DNA of 64,000 bases, from the NCBI GenBank assembly GCA_940671915.1, contig CALNVZ010003426.1, positions 24,295,603 through 24,359,602 of the forward strand. The letters run 5' to 3'. This DNA comes from Paracentrotus lividus. Its lineage: Eukaryota > Echinodermata > Echinoidea > Camarodonta > Echinidae. Below the pieces are notes generated by a model that saw only the letters and a list, made by a program, of their open reading frames with translations, was not told where the DNA came from and ran no database searches. Positions within the stretch are counted from its first letter, which is position 1, and every line of letters starts with the position of its first letter. Both the position numbers and the translations under genes were made by a program. Positions 1 to 12,610 of this stretch are shown here, piece by piece.

Positions 1-90
1 TTTTTTTTTGAAGCAGCTCGAAGTGTGAGAAAAAAGGATTTTCAAGTGGAAAGCAGGGAAAGGGGAAATGATGGAAAGAGTTGAGGAGAG

Positions 91-131
<41 letters not shown>

Positions 132-173
132 GAGAGAGAGAGAGAGAGATAAAGATGAGAGAGAGAGAGAGGG
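91..173. repeat. (GA)n microsatellite
   Basis: Nearly pure GA dinucleotide tract with two short ATAA/ATAAAGAT interruptions, followed by a C run and an A/CAAA-rich stretch to about 215. The reading frames across it are simple-sequence shadows. Confidence 0.95.
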
Positions 174-249
174 ACCCCCCAAAAAAAACAAAAACAAACA
201 AACAAACAAACAAACGATAGGGTAAGAGAAAAAGGGATAAAGAGCGAAA

Positions 250-320
250 ACTGACCAGGTTGGTGCCAAATTGAAGATTAGGGGCAAAATGATTCCGCTC
301 TTAGGTGTGCCAAACTCATC
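250..320. repeat. degenerate GGCGCCAAATT-type minisatellite remnant
   Basis: Two or three decayed monomers reading like GGTGCCAAATTG and GTGCCAAACTC, spaced about 30 bases. They resemble the better preserved array at 12.6-13.06 kb. The match is by eye and weak. Confidence 0.4.
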
Positions 321-2429
321 TAAGAAGGAGTCTGACACTCACAATATTCCATATGATTAAGGTATAATTCAATCTTTTGATCAATGTGGCACCACGGTGA
401 ATGTTTCTATAAGGATGGTTGCCTCCTAACGATCGAGCCAACTTTTTCACTGCCCCCCCCATCCGTGCCGTATGACTGAACCTAATGATGCCTCTGCACT
501 ATCCACCATGACAATCACACAATCTCTCTATTGAGGAAAGAAATATTTATTCGGCAGCTTTTGTGGACTCGTGGACAATAATGTCACATGACTTGTAAAT
601 AGTCATATTTTGATTGCTCAGAGACAAAAGTACGAGCAACAATATTTTTCTCTTATCGGTCATTGCACGGCGTCGATGTTGGTAAACTTCCATCTGTAGT
701 ATATAGTGCTTGACGTCGGAGTATACATCAATACGTGTCCTAATACAACCGCTTTAATATTCCAGCTAGAGATATGGAATCATATGTTTCTCCTTTCATT
801 TTTATGTAACAAATTACAGAGGCACGAAAGGAAAAAGCTGAACATCAAAAGCATTCGCATAAGAATACTTATTTATATTTTTTTTCTTATATGCCTTTCC
901 GAAAATTGAAATCCAAAACCTATGTCACTAGGGCAACGGCAGCGTGAAATATCGACGATTGGAATATTTTTTCTGAAAGTATTGGATGTGTCCACATTAA
1001 ACGTGTTCTTTGCCTGACCTAGTGTACTTTTTGGAGATCTGAAAGTAGGGAAAATATTGCAAGGATGAATAATTATCAACTCCGTTCATCCGCATCATAC
1101 TTCACAAGGATCGGGGAGAGAATATGTTCCAGGTAAGTCCGGTTGAAAAAAAAAGTTATAGAATAGAGTACTCGGGCTCATGCATATTATTTTATTTCTA
1201 ATTAACACTACCATATTTTTATTGTTAAAAACAAAATGTCTCCGTTTGCTCTTGCTCTTAAAATTTATATTGGGGATAGAATATTCCTGTTACTAGTTAT
1301 AGGGGATGAGACCGGGTTATGGAAGTTACACGGGCGTCAGTTGTTACAGTTCTCAGTGTGCTTAAGATGGAACAAGGAGGATGTGCTAACTGGCATCTAT
1401 ATGGCCATGCGTTTAAAGTTTTGGGCCCATGTTTGTGTTGACACACTCAAAATTGTGCTAATCGCGCGCATTTCACTGAAAGTGCTCTAACTTTTTCAAA
1501 ATCTATTATTTTAACCCCATTAAAAAGTATACATTTCTCAGCTGAAATGTCTGAGTGATTTCAGAAATGCACTTTAAATCCATTTATTATATTCATGACA
1601 ATGATGAGTAAATATAATCAAATCACTTTTGAGAGTAGTTGTGAAAAACTAACCTTTTTTGTGTTTTTGTTATAGGACAATCTCAGAAGCCCCTCATGGC
1701 CAATTTACTGTAATCAAGAGAATTAAATTCCTGTGGACTAATATTAACTAACCATCAAAATCAAGCTCCTAATTTAAAATTGTTATTCAGCGAGGCTGAG
1801 CGGGCAGGTGTATTCATTTCAATCCAAAAAAACACTCTTCTTGTAATTATGATTTAACTCTTACAGCACATTGCCAATAATTGCTACACTGCGCCGGCTC
1901 CTCCTGCGCGGCTCCCTACCTCACCCCACGTATTTGTTATTACCAGTTTAATTAACAGAAAATGATGATTTTTCATGTTTTTGATACAGGTATTTTGATT
2001 ATGTCCTACATCAGAGAGCTTTAATTAAGACCAAAACCAGCAATAGCGATAAGGTTATAGTTGTGAGGGTAAATCTATAACAACATCAATTATTTAGGAG
2101 CAATGTCACAACTCCACCTTTTAAGGCCCAACTCAAACAACCACGCCCGATGCCATATATAGCCTATAACTGACCGGTCGTGAGCGGTTTCTCCATCGCC
2201 GTTTTGTTTTTATTAAAAAGTAATCACGAACGAAAACCATTTTTTTTTTACAGTTCAAAGTAAATTTTGACAAAAATTGGAAATTTGTAATAATAGCTCT
2301 TTACACTGAAGGCACATGATGATAGGTCTGGTATTGTAAATATAGTACATGTTTGTGCACTAATATACCCCTGCCATGCCCTGTGGTAATTCTGCCCTAA
2401 TGACTGTTGCTACAGTTGATTTAATGTGT
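321..2429. other. no gene recognised
   Basis: AT-rich sequence. Reading frames are short, have no splice partners and no protein family I recognise. No paired terminal repeats were seen. Confidence 0.6.
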
Positions 2430-2780
2430 GTAAAATCACCCTATGGGGAAGGTTGTTACAACAATACCCCATGTTGATTTGTAACAAATTACCCCAATTA
2501 CATTAACCATATTATGTTAAAATACATTTTTGTCTCAATTTCAGGTGGTTAAATATTTTTAATTTTCTATATTACTTCTTTGGTCTATTCTAGAGCTCTA
2601 CTTGATCTACGTTAACGATGTTCAAGAAACTGGGGGGAAAAGGTTTGGGAAAATTAAAGTTATGGTATAAGAGATTTACATATTGTCAACTTACCCCGTA
2701 GTTAACATATTGTAACAATGTGACCCCGTATGGTGTAACACGCTTACCCCGTTATATGGGGTAGGTTGTTACAAAAAAAA
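2430..2780. repeat. dispersed GTTACAA / TACCCC motif cluster
   Basis: The words TTACCCC, GACCCCG, TATGGGG and GGTTGTTACAA recur on both strands at irregular spacing. This looks like a decayed inverted or satellite-like repeat. I could not define boundaries or a target-site duplication. Confidence 0.4.
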
Positions 2781-2984
2781 TGTATTCACTAATAAGCGTA
2801 GTTAATTATGTTTACATGTTTTTCAGTTTGATATGCCTCAGGTTTTAGCCAACATAAAGGCTTAACTACAGACCCCAATATGGATGTGCGTGAGTCTTTC
2901 ATTTGGAATGATTGCCCAAAATGTGAATTTGTACTCCCATACCCGGTTCTCCCTTACAAAAAAACACAACGAAAGCAACAAATA

Positions 2985-3690
2985 GTTACTCCTATTACTC
3001 TTACTGATTACTTTGGCTACTACCAATTACTACCAGTACTCATAATATTACGTTACTACATACCTCTACTACTACTCATAATATTACTTTACTACTTCTA
3101 CTACCACTACTACTACTACTCATTAATATTACTTTACTACTTCTACTACCATACTACTACTACTACTATTACTCTTACTACTCCACTATTACAACTTACT
3201 ACTGCATACTATTACTACCTACTCTTATACTTTACTGTTTGTTGCTGCTATATGATGCTACATAATATGTGGCACGATATTATGATTATTATAATGTTTT
3301 TATATAAACAAAAATATTGCATTTTCAGCAAGATATTTTACTACAATTGAGTTATGCATCAAAAGTAGGCTTAAACCATAATACTCATTTTACTCGATGG
3401 ATGAAACTATCCCTAAAATCACTAATTTATTTGTTGATAGAATGAAAGTTTGAACGAAGTACAATTGTTGATTGTTAAACTTTAAACACATATTTAAATT
3501 TTTATCTGGTAAACTTGTGTTAGTCTTTTGGAATTTGAAGAGATTTATAATTTTGAATTGAAATTGAATTGAATTGAATTATTATAATGAATTATTTTAA
3601 TTTAAAATTGAATTGAAATTGAATTGAAAAAAAAAAAAACGTCATCGAAAATGACTACTTACTACTACTACTACTACTACTGCCTACTCT
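2985..3690. repeat. (TAC)n / TACTACT microsatellite and AATTG-rich tract
   Basis: TAC/TACT repeats run through about 3240, and the tract from 3548 to 3635 is made of AATTGAATTG-type units before TAC repeats resume at 3658-3680. The 156-codon open frame starting at 2880 is a translation of this simple sequence (Tyr/Leu runs). Confidence 0.85.
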
Positions 3691-4249
3691 ATATTTTACT
3701 GTGTTGCTGCTTTCGATATTATAATATAGTTGTTTTATAATAAAAAATATTGAATTTTTTTCAGGCAAGATATTTTGCTACATGAGTTACGCATTAAAAG
3801 TAGGGTATAACATTATTACTAATAACTAGTGTTTTTTTACTCCAATATTGTTACGTATTGCTCCCCTCTACATAACATGGATTTGAGGAATATGATATAA
3901 AAGGTCGTCGCTTGTGATCTTTGTGCTTACCCTTATACTTTTTTGTTAGGGAGAGGTGTATTTATTGACACCGTAGGAAATGAAAAACAGCCATTGTAAT
4001 AGGCCTTACCCCTTTTGTCCGTGATGGGGTGTACTGTATTATTCATATTTCAGTTGCCATTGATTGTGTACTTTTACCTAGGTTACAGTTGTGAAGGTCA
4101 CTCGATATATTCTAGGTTCATTACCACGCCCATAGCACCCGCACGCACAATCAGTTGGTTTATACGTAATCCGGGTATAATGCCATGATATACCAATCTT
4201 AGTCTAGAGCCATTTTTGAGAAAAAGGAGGTATCCCCATTATCTAAACC
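3691..4249. other. no gene recognised
   Basis: AT-rich spacer with no coding signal. I see no inverted repeat of note. Confidence 0.6.
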
Positions 4250-4370
4250 AACTTTGGATTATGTCCGTTTAGTCTCATCCCACATGGTCATATTCTAATT
4301 TCGTTTATAACCACATTCGTCTTAATTCCCATTTGGTCTTCTATTGCCACTTCGCCTATTTAGGCTACAT
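4250..4370. repeat. short-unit degenerate tandem repeat
   Basis: Units of about 17 bases reading roughly TTTNGTCTNATNCCCA repeat four to six times with variation (words such as CCGTTTAGTCTCATCC, CATTCGTCTTAATTCC and CATTTGGTCTTC). This is a minisatellite type, not coding. Confidence 0.55.
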
Positions 4371-4732
4371 TTTGTTTATTTCCAATAGGAAACTGGTTAC
4401 CTTTTCAATGAGTGCGTAGCGGACCAGCCTTACGTCCACAATCAAGGTATTGGCCCACGCCCGACTTGATGATGATTGAGTAGCTATGCCCGAGATAATT
4501 AGGCTGCCCAAGTCTTTACAAATACGTGAATCCTGGATCCGCGCCTTGTGAGTGAAACAGTAATTCAAACTCACTCAAACTGAGTGCTTAACCACTCCGA
4601 TTTCGGGTGAGGGAACTCTCTGAATCAAGAATTCCTTCTATAGAATAAATTGACGAATAGGACTGTGCGAATGTCATGTCATCGAAAATGAAGCGTCGAA
4701 TATAATAAAGTCAATGTCTTTTTTTTCATTTA

Positions 4733-5057
4733 CACTGTTAAAAAATATTTGTATTTTTACAGCAAATCTGCTGTCAGCAGGTCACCATAAAAAAATGTAA
4801 ATTTAAAAATCAGTTTTGTTGTAAATTTCTCCTGCAAATAATTACATGAGAAATACAAATATACATCAGGGTAACACATTTGTTCCGTTTAACAAAATAT
4901 GTACTATAGATACTCTAATGTTTTCCCCCTTCTTCTTTCATAATTCCTAGAGGAGGAATTTACAACAAATGTTTTTTGAATACTTTTTTTTATGGCGACT
5001 CTGCTGACAGGCAGATTTTTGCTGTAAAAAACATATATATATTTTTTTCTACAGGTG
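4733..5057. mobile_element. 325-bp foldback MITE flanked by TA
   Basis: The ends are inverted repeats: the left begins CACTGTTAAAAAATAT and the right end read in reverse begins CACCTGTAGAAAAAAATAT. Both arms then carry the inverted words ACAGCAAA..TCTGC and TCAGCAG, and a CCATAAAA/TTTTATGG pair. TA lies on both sides (4731-4732 and 5058-5059). There is no transposase. Its family is unknown; TA flanks are also easy to find by chance in this AT-rich DNA. Confidence 0.65.
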
Positions 5058-5786
5058 TATTAATATTTTTTTTTGCAACAGAATGTTTGGACCTACATCT
5101 ACCTTTCCATTTTATTAACAATGATTAACTTCCCCTTCATCCTGTTCGTTATATCAAATACTAGAGTACTCATTTAATCTTAAACATTTTTGTAGCGTTT
5201 GATCAAATTTTACGCAATTTGTTGCATCGTCAGTGTCAATGTAGCTTTCCTGTCCCTTTGAATTTTCTTCCTTCTTTTGGAATTCCTTGCGGCAGTTTTT
5301 TTTCCCGGTGTTCAGCTATTAGAGTTTGTAGATTTGTTGCCTTAACCAATTAAACAAGATTTGTAGTCGTAGAGAGCGAACGTGCGTGAGTTTAATTGAC
5401 TTGCAACAAAAGATGCCCTCTATGAAATTTTCTTAAGTTTAGACAAAAATCTTATTAAGGAAGCTGAAACTCCACAGGGCCTGCATTGTTCCGTTAAAGT
5501 TAACTAATTCCGAATTCTGCAGGTTCATAACAGTATGTGAACCATTTATTTTTGTGTTTTTAAGTGTTTTGTTTGAATACATGCGATTTCTATGGGACTA
5601 TGGAGTTTATTATTCAATTACCAATTAAAAAAATTTCAACAAGATAATAATGTGAATATGCCAGCCTTAGTTTATATTATTTAACTTCAGGTAATAACGC
5701 AATAATTATAAGTTTAATTATACTGCATCTGACTTCACGGTATAATAGCTTTTTATTTTGAAAAAATATTCCTTTCTTCTTTTACA
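5058..5786. other. no gene recognised
   Basis: AT-rich spacer. No coding, RNA or transposon signal was found. Confidence 0.6.
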
Positions 5787-7967
5787 GGGTAAGCACCCGT
5801 TATTCGAAGGTTCGTTAATTCCGAAGGCATCTTTATTCCGAGATTCGTTATTCCGGAAGGTTCGTCATTTCAGAAGGTTCGTTTATTCGAAGGTCGTTGA
5901 TTCCGAAACGAAAATAGGTTCGTTCATTCCGAAAACGAAATTAAGGTTCGTTACTCGAAGTTCGTCATTCCGAAACGAAAAAAGGGTTCGTTGCTTTCCG
6001 AAGGTTGTCATTGCAAGGAGGGGTGTCATTATTTTTAGGGGTATGGGGTGGCTAGCGGCGGACTAATGCCTCATACTTATATAAGTGTATGTACTGATGT
6101 GTTGGCTCAGTGGATAGAGCGTCTGCCTTACAAGGGTTGTGAGGTCCGATACCCAGGTGGCGTTAACCAAAAGTGTGAAAACCCCCACTTTTATGCATAA
6201 TAATGCTCTGCGGATTCTTTAAATATTGCCTATCTTACCTGATGGACAAAATGTTCCTGGCTTAAATTATTGACAAGTGGCCAAGAAAAACCCCAATTTC
6301 AGAATAGGTGTGTGAATATTTTCGCTGGCGCTCGCATATATTTATAGACCTGCGGTGCGTTTTAAAAGAATTTGGGCAGGAATGGCGGGGACGGGGGAGC
6401 GGACAAATTGATTCGCTGACACACGGAAAACTATAATTATCTTTTTCACATTTTGTAAGTGTCTACAGACTGAATTGGAGGGGCTACAGCCCCCCCCCGC
6501 TTATCCTCATCCCTGGTTTTCAAGAGAGATTACAATAAAAAATGAAATTAAAGTCATTTAATAAGAGCTTTTTTCCTTTCGGCTTCATGGCTCGCATATC
6601 AATTTTCAAGAGGGTGAATATCATCTTGTTAGTTAGGAATATAAAAAAAAAAGCAAATGTGCTTAAAATGCACAGCCTCCAGTGTAATTTTAAAAATGTG
6701 TAAGAAATTCGGCTCGCGCTTCGCGCTCGCCATGCCACTTGACCTCCTGTTCGATAGGCCGGATTATAGGATTAAAAGAATGTGCTACAAATTCACAGCT
6801 TCATATATTTTTGTATTTTTTTCGCCCGCATCTTTTTGGAATTGGTCATTCGTGTGTGGGGAATATTGAAAGTTAGAAATGAGGCAATATTGCCTGAAAT
6901 ACAAGGCAAAGTTCACGTTATTAGAAAGGGAGGTGACATTAATTGTTAAGGATTTAAAAGAAAATAGAAAGATAATAAGAGAACAAACTGTGCATTAACA
7001 TACCACATTCAGGCCATTTAACAGGCAAAATTTTCCGGCTCGCGCTCGTGCTCGGCAGTTCAAATCCTTGCGAAGTCTGCTTTTCACATTTTAAACCCTT
7101 ATAAAAAACCTTTTATTTACGGATTCCTGTAAAATAGAGGAAAAAAGTAAAAAATACACTACTTTAGGTCATTATAAGCCAAAATTTTCGGCTCTAGCTT
7201 CACGCTCGTAGAGTTTTCGTAAAAGTCCCATTGACCTGATTCCTTGACTCCAAAAGTGAAGTAATATAATTGTTTAAAATTTTCGCTCACGCTTCGTGTT
7301 CACAACATATTTGCCTAAAAGTGATGTTATCCATCACCTCGTGAGGAATAAAAAGAAAACATGACTTAATAAACCGGCTCTTCGGGTAGTTATGAGCCAA
7401 AATTCGGCTCGCCGCTTTCGCGCTCGCAGGTTTTGCTGTTTAAGAAAAGGTCCCACTTTTAATTTTCGAACCCCCGGAAAATTCCTAGTACGGCCTGAAG
7501 CATATGATCACCCATTTGAAAGAATTCTTATTAATAAACGCCCCTCCCTGTAACGATAGGATCAACCCCTTTCCACCCTCTAACAATAATTGAAACTTTA
7601 AAGGTGTACCCTTCCCCCTCCACACGCCTGCCTCCAGTTTTCCCGCTTCGCCACAGATTATTTCAGTTTTGGGACTAATTTACAAAACTTATTATTTTCG
7701 GATTAACGACCTTCGGTAATGACGAGCCTATTTCGTTTTCGGATTACTGCACCCTTCGGAATGGACGAACCCTTTTCGTTTTTCGGAATGACGGAACCTT
7801 CGGAATAACAAACCCCGGAATAACGCCACAAATGTTCGGATTAACGAACCCTTTTTTATTTTCGGATAACGAACATCGAGGGTATAGGCTTTACGTGTTT
7901 CGGAATGACGAACTTCGGAATAATGGACCTCGGAATAACGAACCATCGGATTATGAAGGTGTAACCC
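5787..7967. mobile_element. 2.2-kb foldback element with arms made of short tandem units
   Basis: The left arm (5787 to about 6010) is built of repeated GGTTCGTNATTCCGAA units. The right arm (about 7695-7967) holds the same units in reverse (TTCGGAATAACGAACC). Termini match: the left reads GGGTAAGCACC and the right, reversed, GGGTTACACC. TTTACA flanks both sides (5781-5786 and 7968-7973), a likely target-site duplication. The interior carries a tRNA-like SINE head and five copies of a GCGCTTCGCGCTCGC-type motif but no transposase. Sea-urchin TU elements are known foldback transposons whose outer arms are short tandem repeats, and this architecture fits that class. Assignment to TU proper is inference. 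Confidence 0.75.
6095..6170 (+). mobile_element. tRNA-derived SINE head fragment
   Basis: An A-box-like TGGCTCAGTGG followed by ATAGAGCGTCTGCC and a B-box-like GAGGTCCGATACCC match the tRNA-like head of the SINE at 42.3-42.5 kb. The B box is mutated from GGTTCGATCCC, and the body of the SINE is absent or unrecognisable. It lies inside the foldback element. Confidence 0.7.
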
Positions 7968-7973
7968 TTTACA

Positions 7974-9299
7974 GAGTATTGGACATGCCAATAGGCACAG
8001 TCAAAAGTTATTCAACTGTCAAACTCTCTAAATAAATTTGCTAAGTCAAAATAAATGCAAAATGTTTTTTTTCACTGCAACATCACCGTTTCATTGATCA
8101 TTTCTGGACATTTGGGACGTTTGAGAGCTAACTAGCGTAGGACGTTTCCATGACGTCTCTGCGAGTCTCCTGAGCTCCGCGACTTTTCATGAGTCGCTGG
8201 AAAATTAACATGTTCATATCTATATGAGATCTTTTCCTTCTTTGTGTCTTCCTTAGGAATCTCCCGAGACTCCCGAGTCGAATATTCATCTTTATTAATC
8301 TCAGAGACACGCGTTCTGTACATAATCAACGTGACCACTCACATAGCCAATCACTTGTGACGACCACCCTTTTACACCAGTCTGAATGTTATCTACTCAT
8401 TTGTTTTGTTTTGCTTTAGCCAAATTTTTCTGCTTGCAAGGACATTGAAATCACAGCAATAAAAAAACTCTGGACATTATCTATTCATAACTTTTATCTA
8501 GATATAAACTTTTCATTCGAAGAAGAATAAATTGAATGTACACATAAAACGATATTTACTCAAAGTTCTTTGTACATTCTCTGCAAAATATAAGTGTTTC
8601 TGTTATTTCCATTTAATTGATTTGCTCTTCTGCCAAGACTGTTGGAAGCTTTAGCACGTTAGGCCCTGATTGTGATTAAGTTCATGTGGCATACTGTTAC
8701 TGTAGCTTATGGTTAACGAGTCGAGCGTCTACTTTCATCATATTTTTGCCTCTTCACTATTGCTGTCTGGGTTTCTTGGTTATGCTTAATGTAGAGATAC
8801 AAACGACCCCCTTTTGATGTTCTTTTTGTTAGGTTTCTGTTTTAAAAAAAAATTCCAAACAAACAACAACAACAACAACAACACACAACAACAACAAAAA
8901 CTAAATCATCTTTTTCCGATGGGTTGTTATTTTACTGAAATTTTCAACAATGTTAGTGGCGTTAGCATGATTATTGATTTCGATTTATTTTTGTTTGTAA
9001 TCGAAAGTGCATTTGTTTTGGAAATTGGGCTTGTTAGTATAAACAAAATCATTATTAAAATCCGAATTTGGACTAACAATTCACAAGTATAATTACGAGT
9101 TTTTGAAAATTACATTTTGAAATCTCCAGTTTCCTGTTTAAACAACGTGTTTAAATTATTAAACAAGAATGTTTAAATTTGTAAACAATATTATTTTTAC
9201 AGCGAAATTTTTAACAGCGCTGACAAGTGTAATTGACAGTCAATTGAAATTATATTGCTGACGCGATTGCTCTGTTTTGATTTCCTCTTTCAGTCTCGA
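7974..9299. other. no gene recognised; (CAA)n tract at 8860-8898
   Basis: AT-rich spacer holding a short CAA microsatellite. The open frames here have no recognisable domain or splice structure. Confidence 0.6.
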
Positions 9300-10405
9300 G
9301 GTAGGCAGTGGCAGGATTGCTGTAATTCACGCAACATGACAGACGTTTCGAATGTTGACTGGCACTGACTGCATCTCGTCCTTAACAATCTACTTGCGAT
9401 AACATTTGCATCGAATGATAGCTGGATCGTCGGGTTGTCATCCTTCCTTGGGCAATGCTTCTCCTTAGTTTCTACGATGTTCCGACATTCTGTACGAAGC
9501 TAAGGAATCCGTCTGGTTCGTTATTAGCCACACTCATGATCCTGAGTCAGCTCTAGCTGATATCCTCAATGGCATCTATCTGCTGATCATTGGCAGCGTG
9601 GACGCGGAGTTCGGTTATATGATTACTACTTCTATGCTGATCAATGGCTTGGTAAGCACATGTATGTCAGGTGACGGTGTTTCCTGGCAACCCTCTCGGT
9701 CAATGTCCTGTCCTTCATGCTGACTCTCATCAGTATTGAACGCATGATTGCGATCGTTTTTCCCTTTTCGATTTAGATTTCCACATGGGCACCAGGACAA
9801 CAGGTTTGCAGCCATTCACAGTGGTCTGGATTTATATCGATTATCATTTGCTCCATCCCGTTCATTGCCGCCTTCAAGTTTCACGGTTTTCTATCGGCAA
9901 CTCGGGACGTCTGATCGCACTCCGGTGGGGCTGTAGGTCTATGCCGTTCCGGGAGGCGGCGAATCTGTCGAGTTGGAGATTGAAGGGTCGTCGTGGAGTG
10001 TCGCGAATCGCTATCTACGTCCGGTATCAACGTCGCCTGTTGGTCGTGATATCATCTGTTACTCGTCATTGTTTCTTCACGGTGAGGCGGCGTTTGGTCG
10101 GCGAGATTAGGCAGCCAAACGCACTGGGGCAGCCGCCAGGAGATCAATTGGCCAGGGAGGATGGCGGTGATTGTCTGTACAGACTTCATGGGCCCTGGTT
10201 CCCAATCGTCGTCATGTTCATCCTGGATCGCATCAGTGCTCCTGGAACATGCTGCCACCTTTATGCGTTTCGTGGTCGCGCTGTTGCTCCCCATCAACTC
10301 TGCTTTAGATCCGTCATCTATACCTCACTCAGGTTATTCAGCACGGAGAAAAGAGAGAGTGCTCATAGTCCGGGATCGACCAGGACTGGATCTGGTGGGT
10401 CAAGA
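9300..10405 (+). pseudogene. LGR/relaxin-receptor-type rhodopsin-family GPCR pseudogene
   Basis: Pieces of a seven-transmembrane receptor appear in order on the plus strand but in changing frames. TM1 is near 9414-9500 (SWIVGLSSFLG). TM2 from 9552 reads LNGIYLLIIGSVDAEF, close to the SD.LMGIYLLII.G.D signature of LRR-containing receptors. TM3 with its cytoplasmic end (9714-9770) reads LTLISIERMIAIVFPFR, the counterpart of E/DRY. TM6 near 10,165 reads VCTDFM then PIVVMFIL, and TM7 near 10,275 reads ALLLPINSALDP, the NPxxY-helix region. At least four frame changes and several in-frame stops break it, and no upstream leucine-rich repeats were seen. No intron is evident inside the 7TM part, as in many echinoderm receptors. 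It is therefore a decayed receptor copy, perhaps of an expanded chemosensory set. The LGR family call is fairly firm and the exact receptor is not known. Confidence 0.75.
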
Positions 10406-11362
10406 TAAACTCACAAGTTTCCATCTTGTTGCATGTAGACACAAGTGGCCAACATTTTTAATGGTTCGATGGTTTTTTTACAAAGATGATGCATTAATAC
10501 ATAGGCTTGAAAGTACATAAAGAGATATTGTATATTAACGTAATAATGAAGGTTTGTAAAAAATAAATAAAAGTAATTTCGCCAAACATTGGGAAAAGGG
10601 AAAGCGGAACGAGCATAAGGGTATTTACATAGTGGTTTGAGCTTAAGTAATGGCAACTTAAAATATTGAACCACATGGTGTAAAGTATTATGCATAATAG
10701 AAAAAAAATAAGACAGCCTATGTGTTGTAATTGCCCTTAAGCGTTAGGAGAAAGTAGATTGGCCAGGGTTTAATGCTACAGTATGTATGTTTGTATGCTT
10801 ATGTGATGATGTGTGTTTGTGTTTAGTGATATAGACTATCCATACTTCTACCGACAAAGTATTCTTTAACTGTCGTTGTGAAAATGCGGGTCCCTAATTA
10901 GTTGTGAACTTGGTAGTTCCACTGTTTAGTAAGAGCTCAATAATCAAATTTGTTTCTTGTGTGTCATGCATAAATGAAGATTTGTGAAAAGTTAGCAAAT
11001 AACTCTTCTTATGATTTTCTATGAAGAGAAAAAAAAACCACCAAACCTCCTCTCTCCTCCATTAGAGTTCATAAATAGCGGAAGATGTTTGATGACACAA
11101 AAAAAAAAAAAAAAACACAAACACAAAAACACACCACTCTCTCGTCTATAAGGCCCAACGCTCGAACGACCAGAGTTATGTAATATCATTTGCCAATGGA
11201 TCCTCAGAAAAAATCAATGGAGTTGACCCCCCCGCCCCGCTAACGATTTTCTTCAAGGCGTAAACTGCAAAATAGGTCAAGTGATTGTTTTTTTTTTGTT
11301 ATTGTTTTTTTTTGTTTAATATTTGAACGACACACCAACTTAATTTTTGTTGACATTTTTCC

Positions 11363-11363
<1 letters not shown>
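10406..11363. other. no gene recognised
   Basis: AT-rich spacer after the receptor pseudogene. An A run lies at 11,099-11,115 and a T-rich tract near 11,285-11,320. No coding signal. Confidence 0.6.
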
Positions 11364-11405
<42 letters not shown>

Positions 11406-11440
11406 TATATATATATTTATATATATATTATAATATTATG
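11364..11440. repeat. (TA)n microsatellite
   Basis: Almost pure TA repeat with a few interruptions after 11,398. It can extrude as a cruciform. Confidence 0.9.
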
Positions 11441-12400
11441 GAATAAATGTGTTGAAACTTTTCGTTTCATCATGTTTATGCCCACAAATCAAGGATTTTT
11501 ATGGCACTTTTTTAAGAGCTGAAATACCCGATATTATTACCTGTTATGGAGACGTTTTAGAGACAAAAGATATAAGCGCGATATTTTGTCTGCCTAAAAT
11601 TGATTTGGAATAAAAAAAAAAAACTTTACGTCACATGGCTCAGTTTCGAACAACGGGCCGTAATAATTCATGGGTCACCCTCCTCCGAGATTCCTATTGG
11701 TTTGCTGTACAAAATTGCCGGTCTCGTAATATCCATATTCACTGGTCGGGGTCCTACGCGGTAAGAGGATGATGCGCGTACAAAGAGTAAGATAATGGGA
11801 TCTCACAGAAACATTATTGCCGTCACAATGCTTTAGGGATCATGTAAAAAAAATTACGCCTGAATAACTACGTCACAATGGTTCAATTCAGAATTGCTGA
11901 AGAAACAAAGAAAAGAAAAACATCCCACGACAAATACCCAGTTTAATCAAGCAAACTCATTTTATTCTCTTTAAAATGTGGCTAAATTGAGGGTTAACAG
12001 GTAATAAAATAATATTGACTGGCTTTACCTTCGGAGAATGCCTCCTAATATTCCCTCACAAGAACCCCATATTGCCCTCTCTACGACTCGAGGCAATAAT
12101 GAGACTTGCTTGGAATATCTGCGTATTCTCCCTCATGGCCAGTCAAATATTATATAAATAGTTTTTTCACTAAATAATATCAACAGTATTGCACTATAAT
12201 CTCACCACCCATTTCGAGTTAATATATATCACCGTAATTTCATCATTACATGATTTTTTTTAAAATTATTTATTCAATGTCTTCTTCCCTATCTTCTTTC
12301 CCAAGAGATAAATAAAAAAATGAAACCCCTTCCCGCTTATCGCAAGCGCCAGCGTCTTGTGAAAAACTGGAAGTTCTGAAGGAGTACACATGGACGGATC
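11441..12400. other. no gene recognised
   Basis: Spacer with no supported feature. Short open frames lack recognisable domains. Confidence 0.6.
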
Positions 12401-12417
12401 ATGCTTGCGCCTATTCT

Positions 12418-12535
12418 GGGAGGGGGGGGGAGCTTTCCGGGCCGGGCCCGACCAGGTAGGCGCCCAGCGGGTGCGCCGAAAAGGAGGAGGAGGAAAAGGG
12501 GAGAATAGAAAGAAAAAAAGAAAGAAGGGAAAAAA

Positions 12536-12566
<31 letters not shown>

Positions 12567-12610
12567 AATGAGAAAGAGAGAGGAGAGGAAGGGAATGGGA
12601 GAAAAAGGGG
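12418..12610. repeat. G-rich and (GA)n low-complexity tract
   Basis: A G run at 12,420-12,430, then purine-only sequence (AAAG, GAGA, GGAA) on the plus strand. Open frames on both strands here are simple-sequence artefacts (Arg/Lys/Glu or Ser/Leu/Phe runs). Confidence 0.85.
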
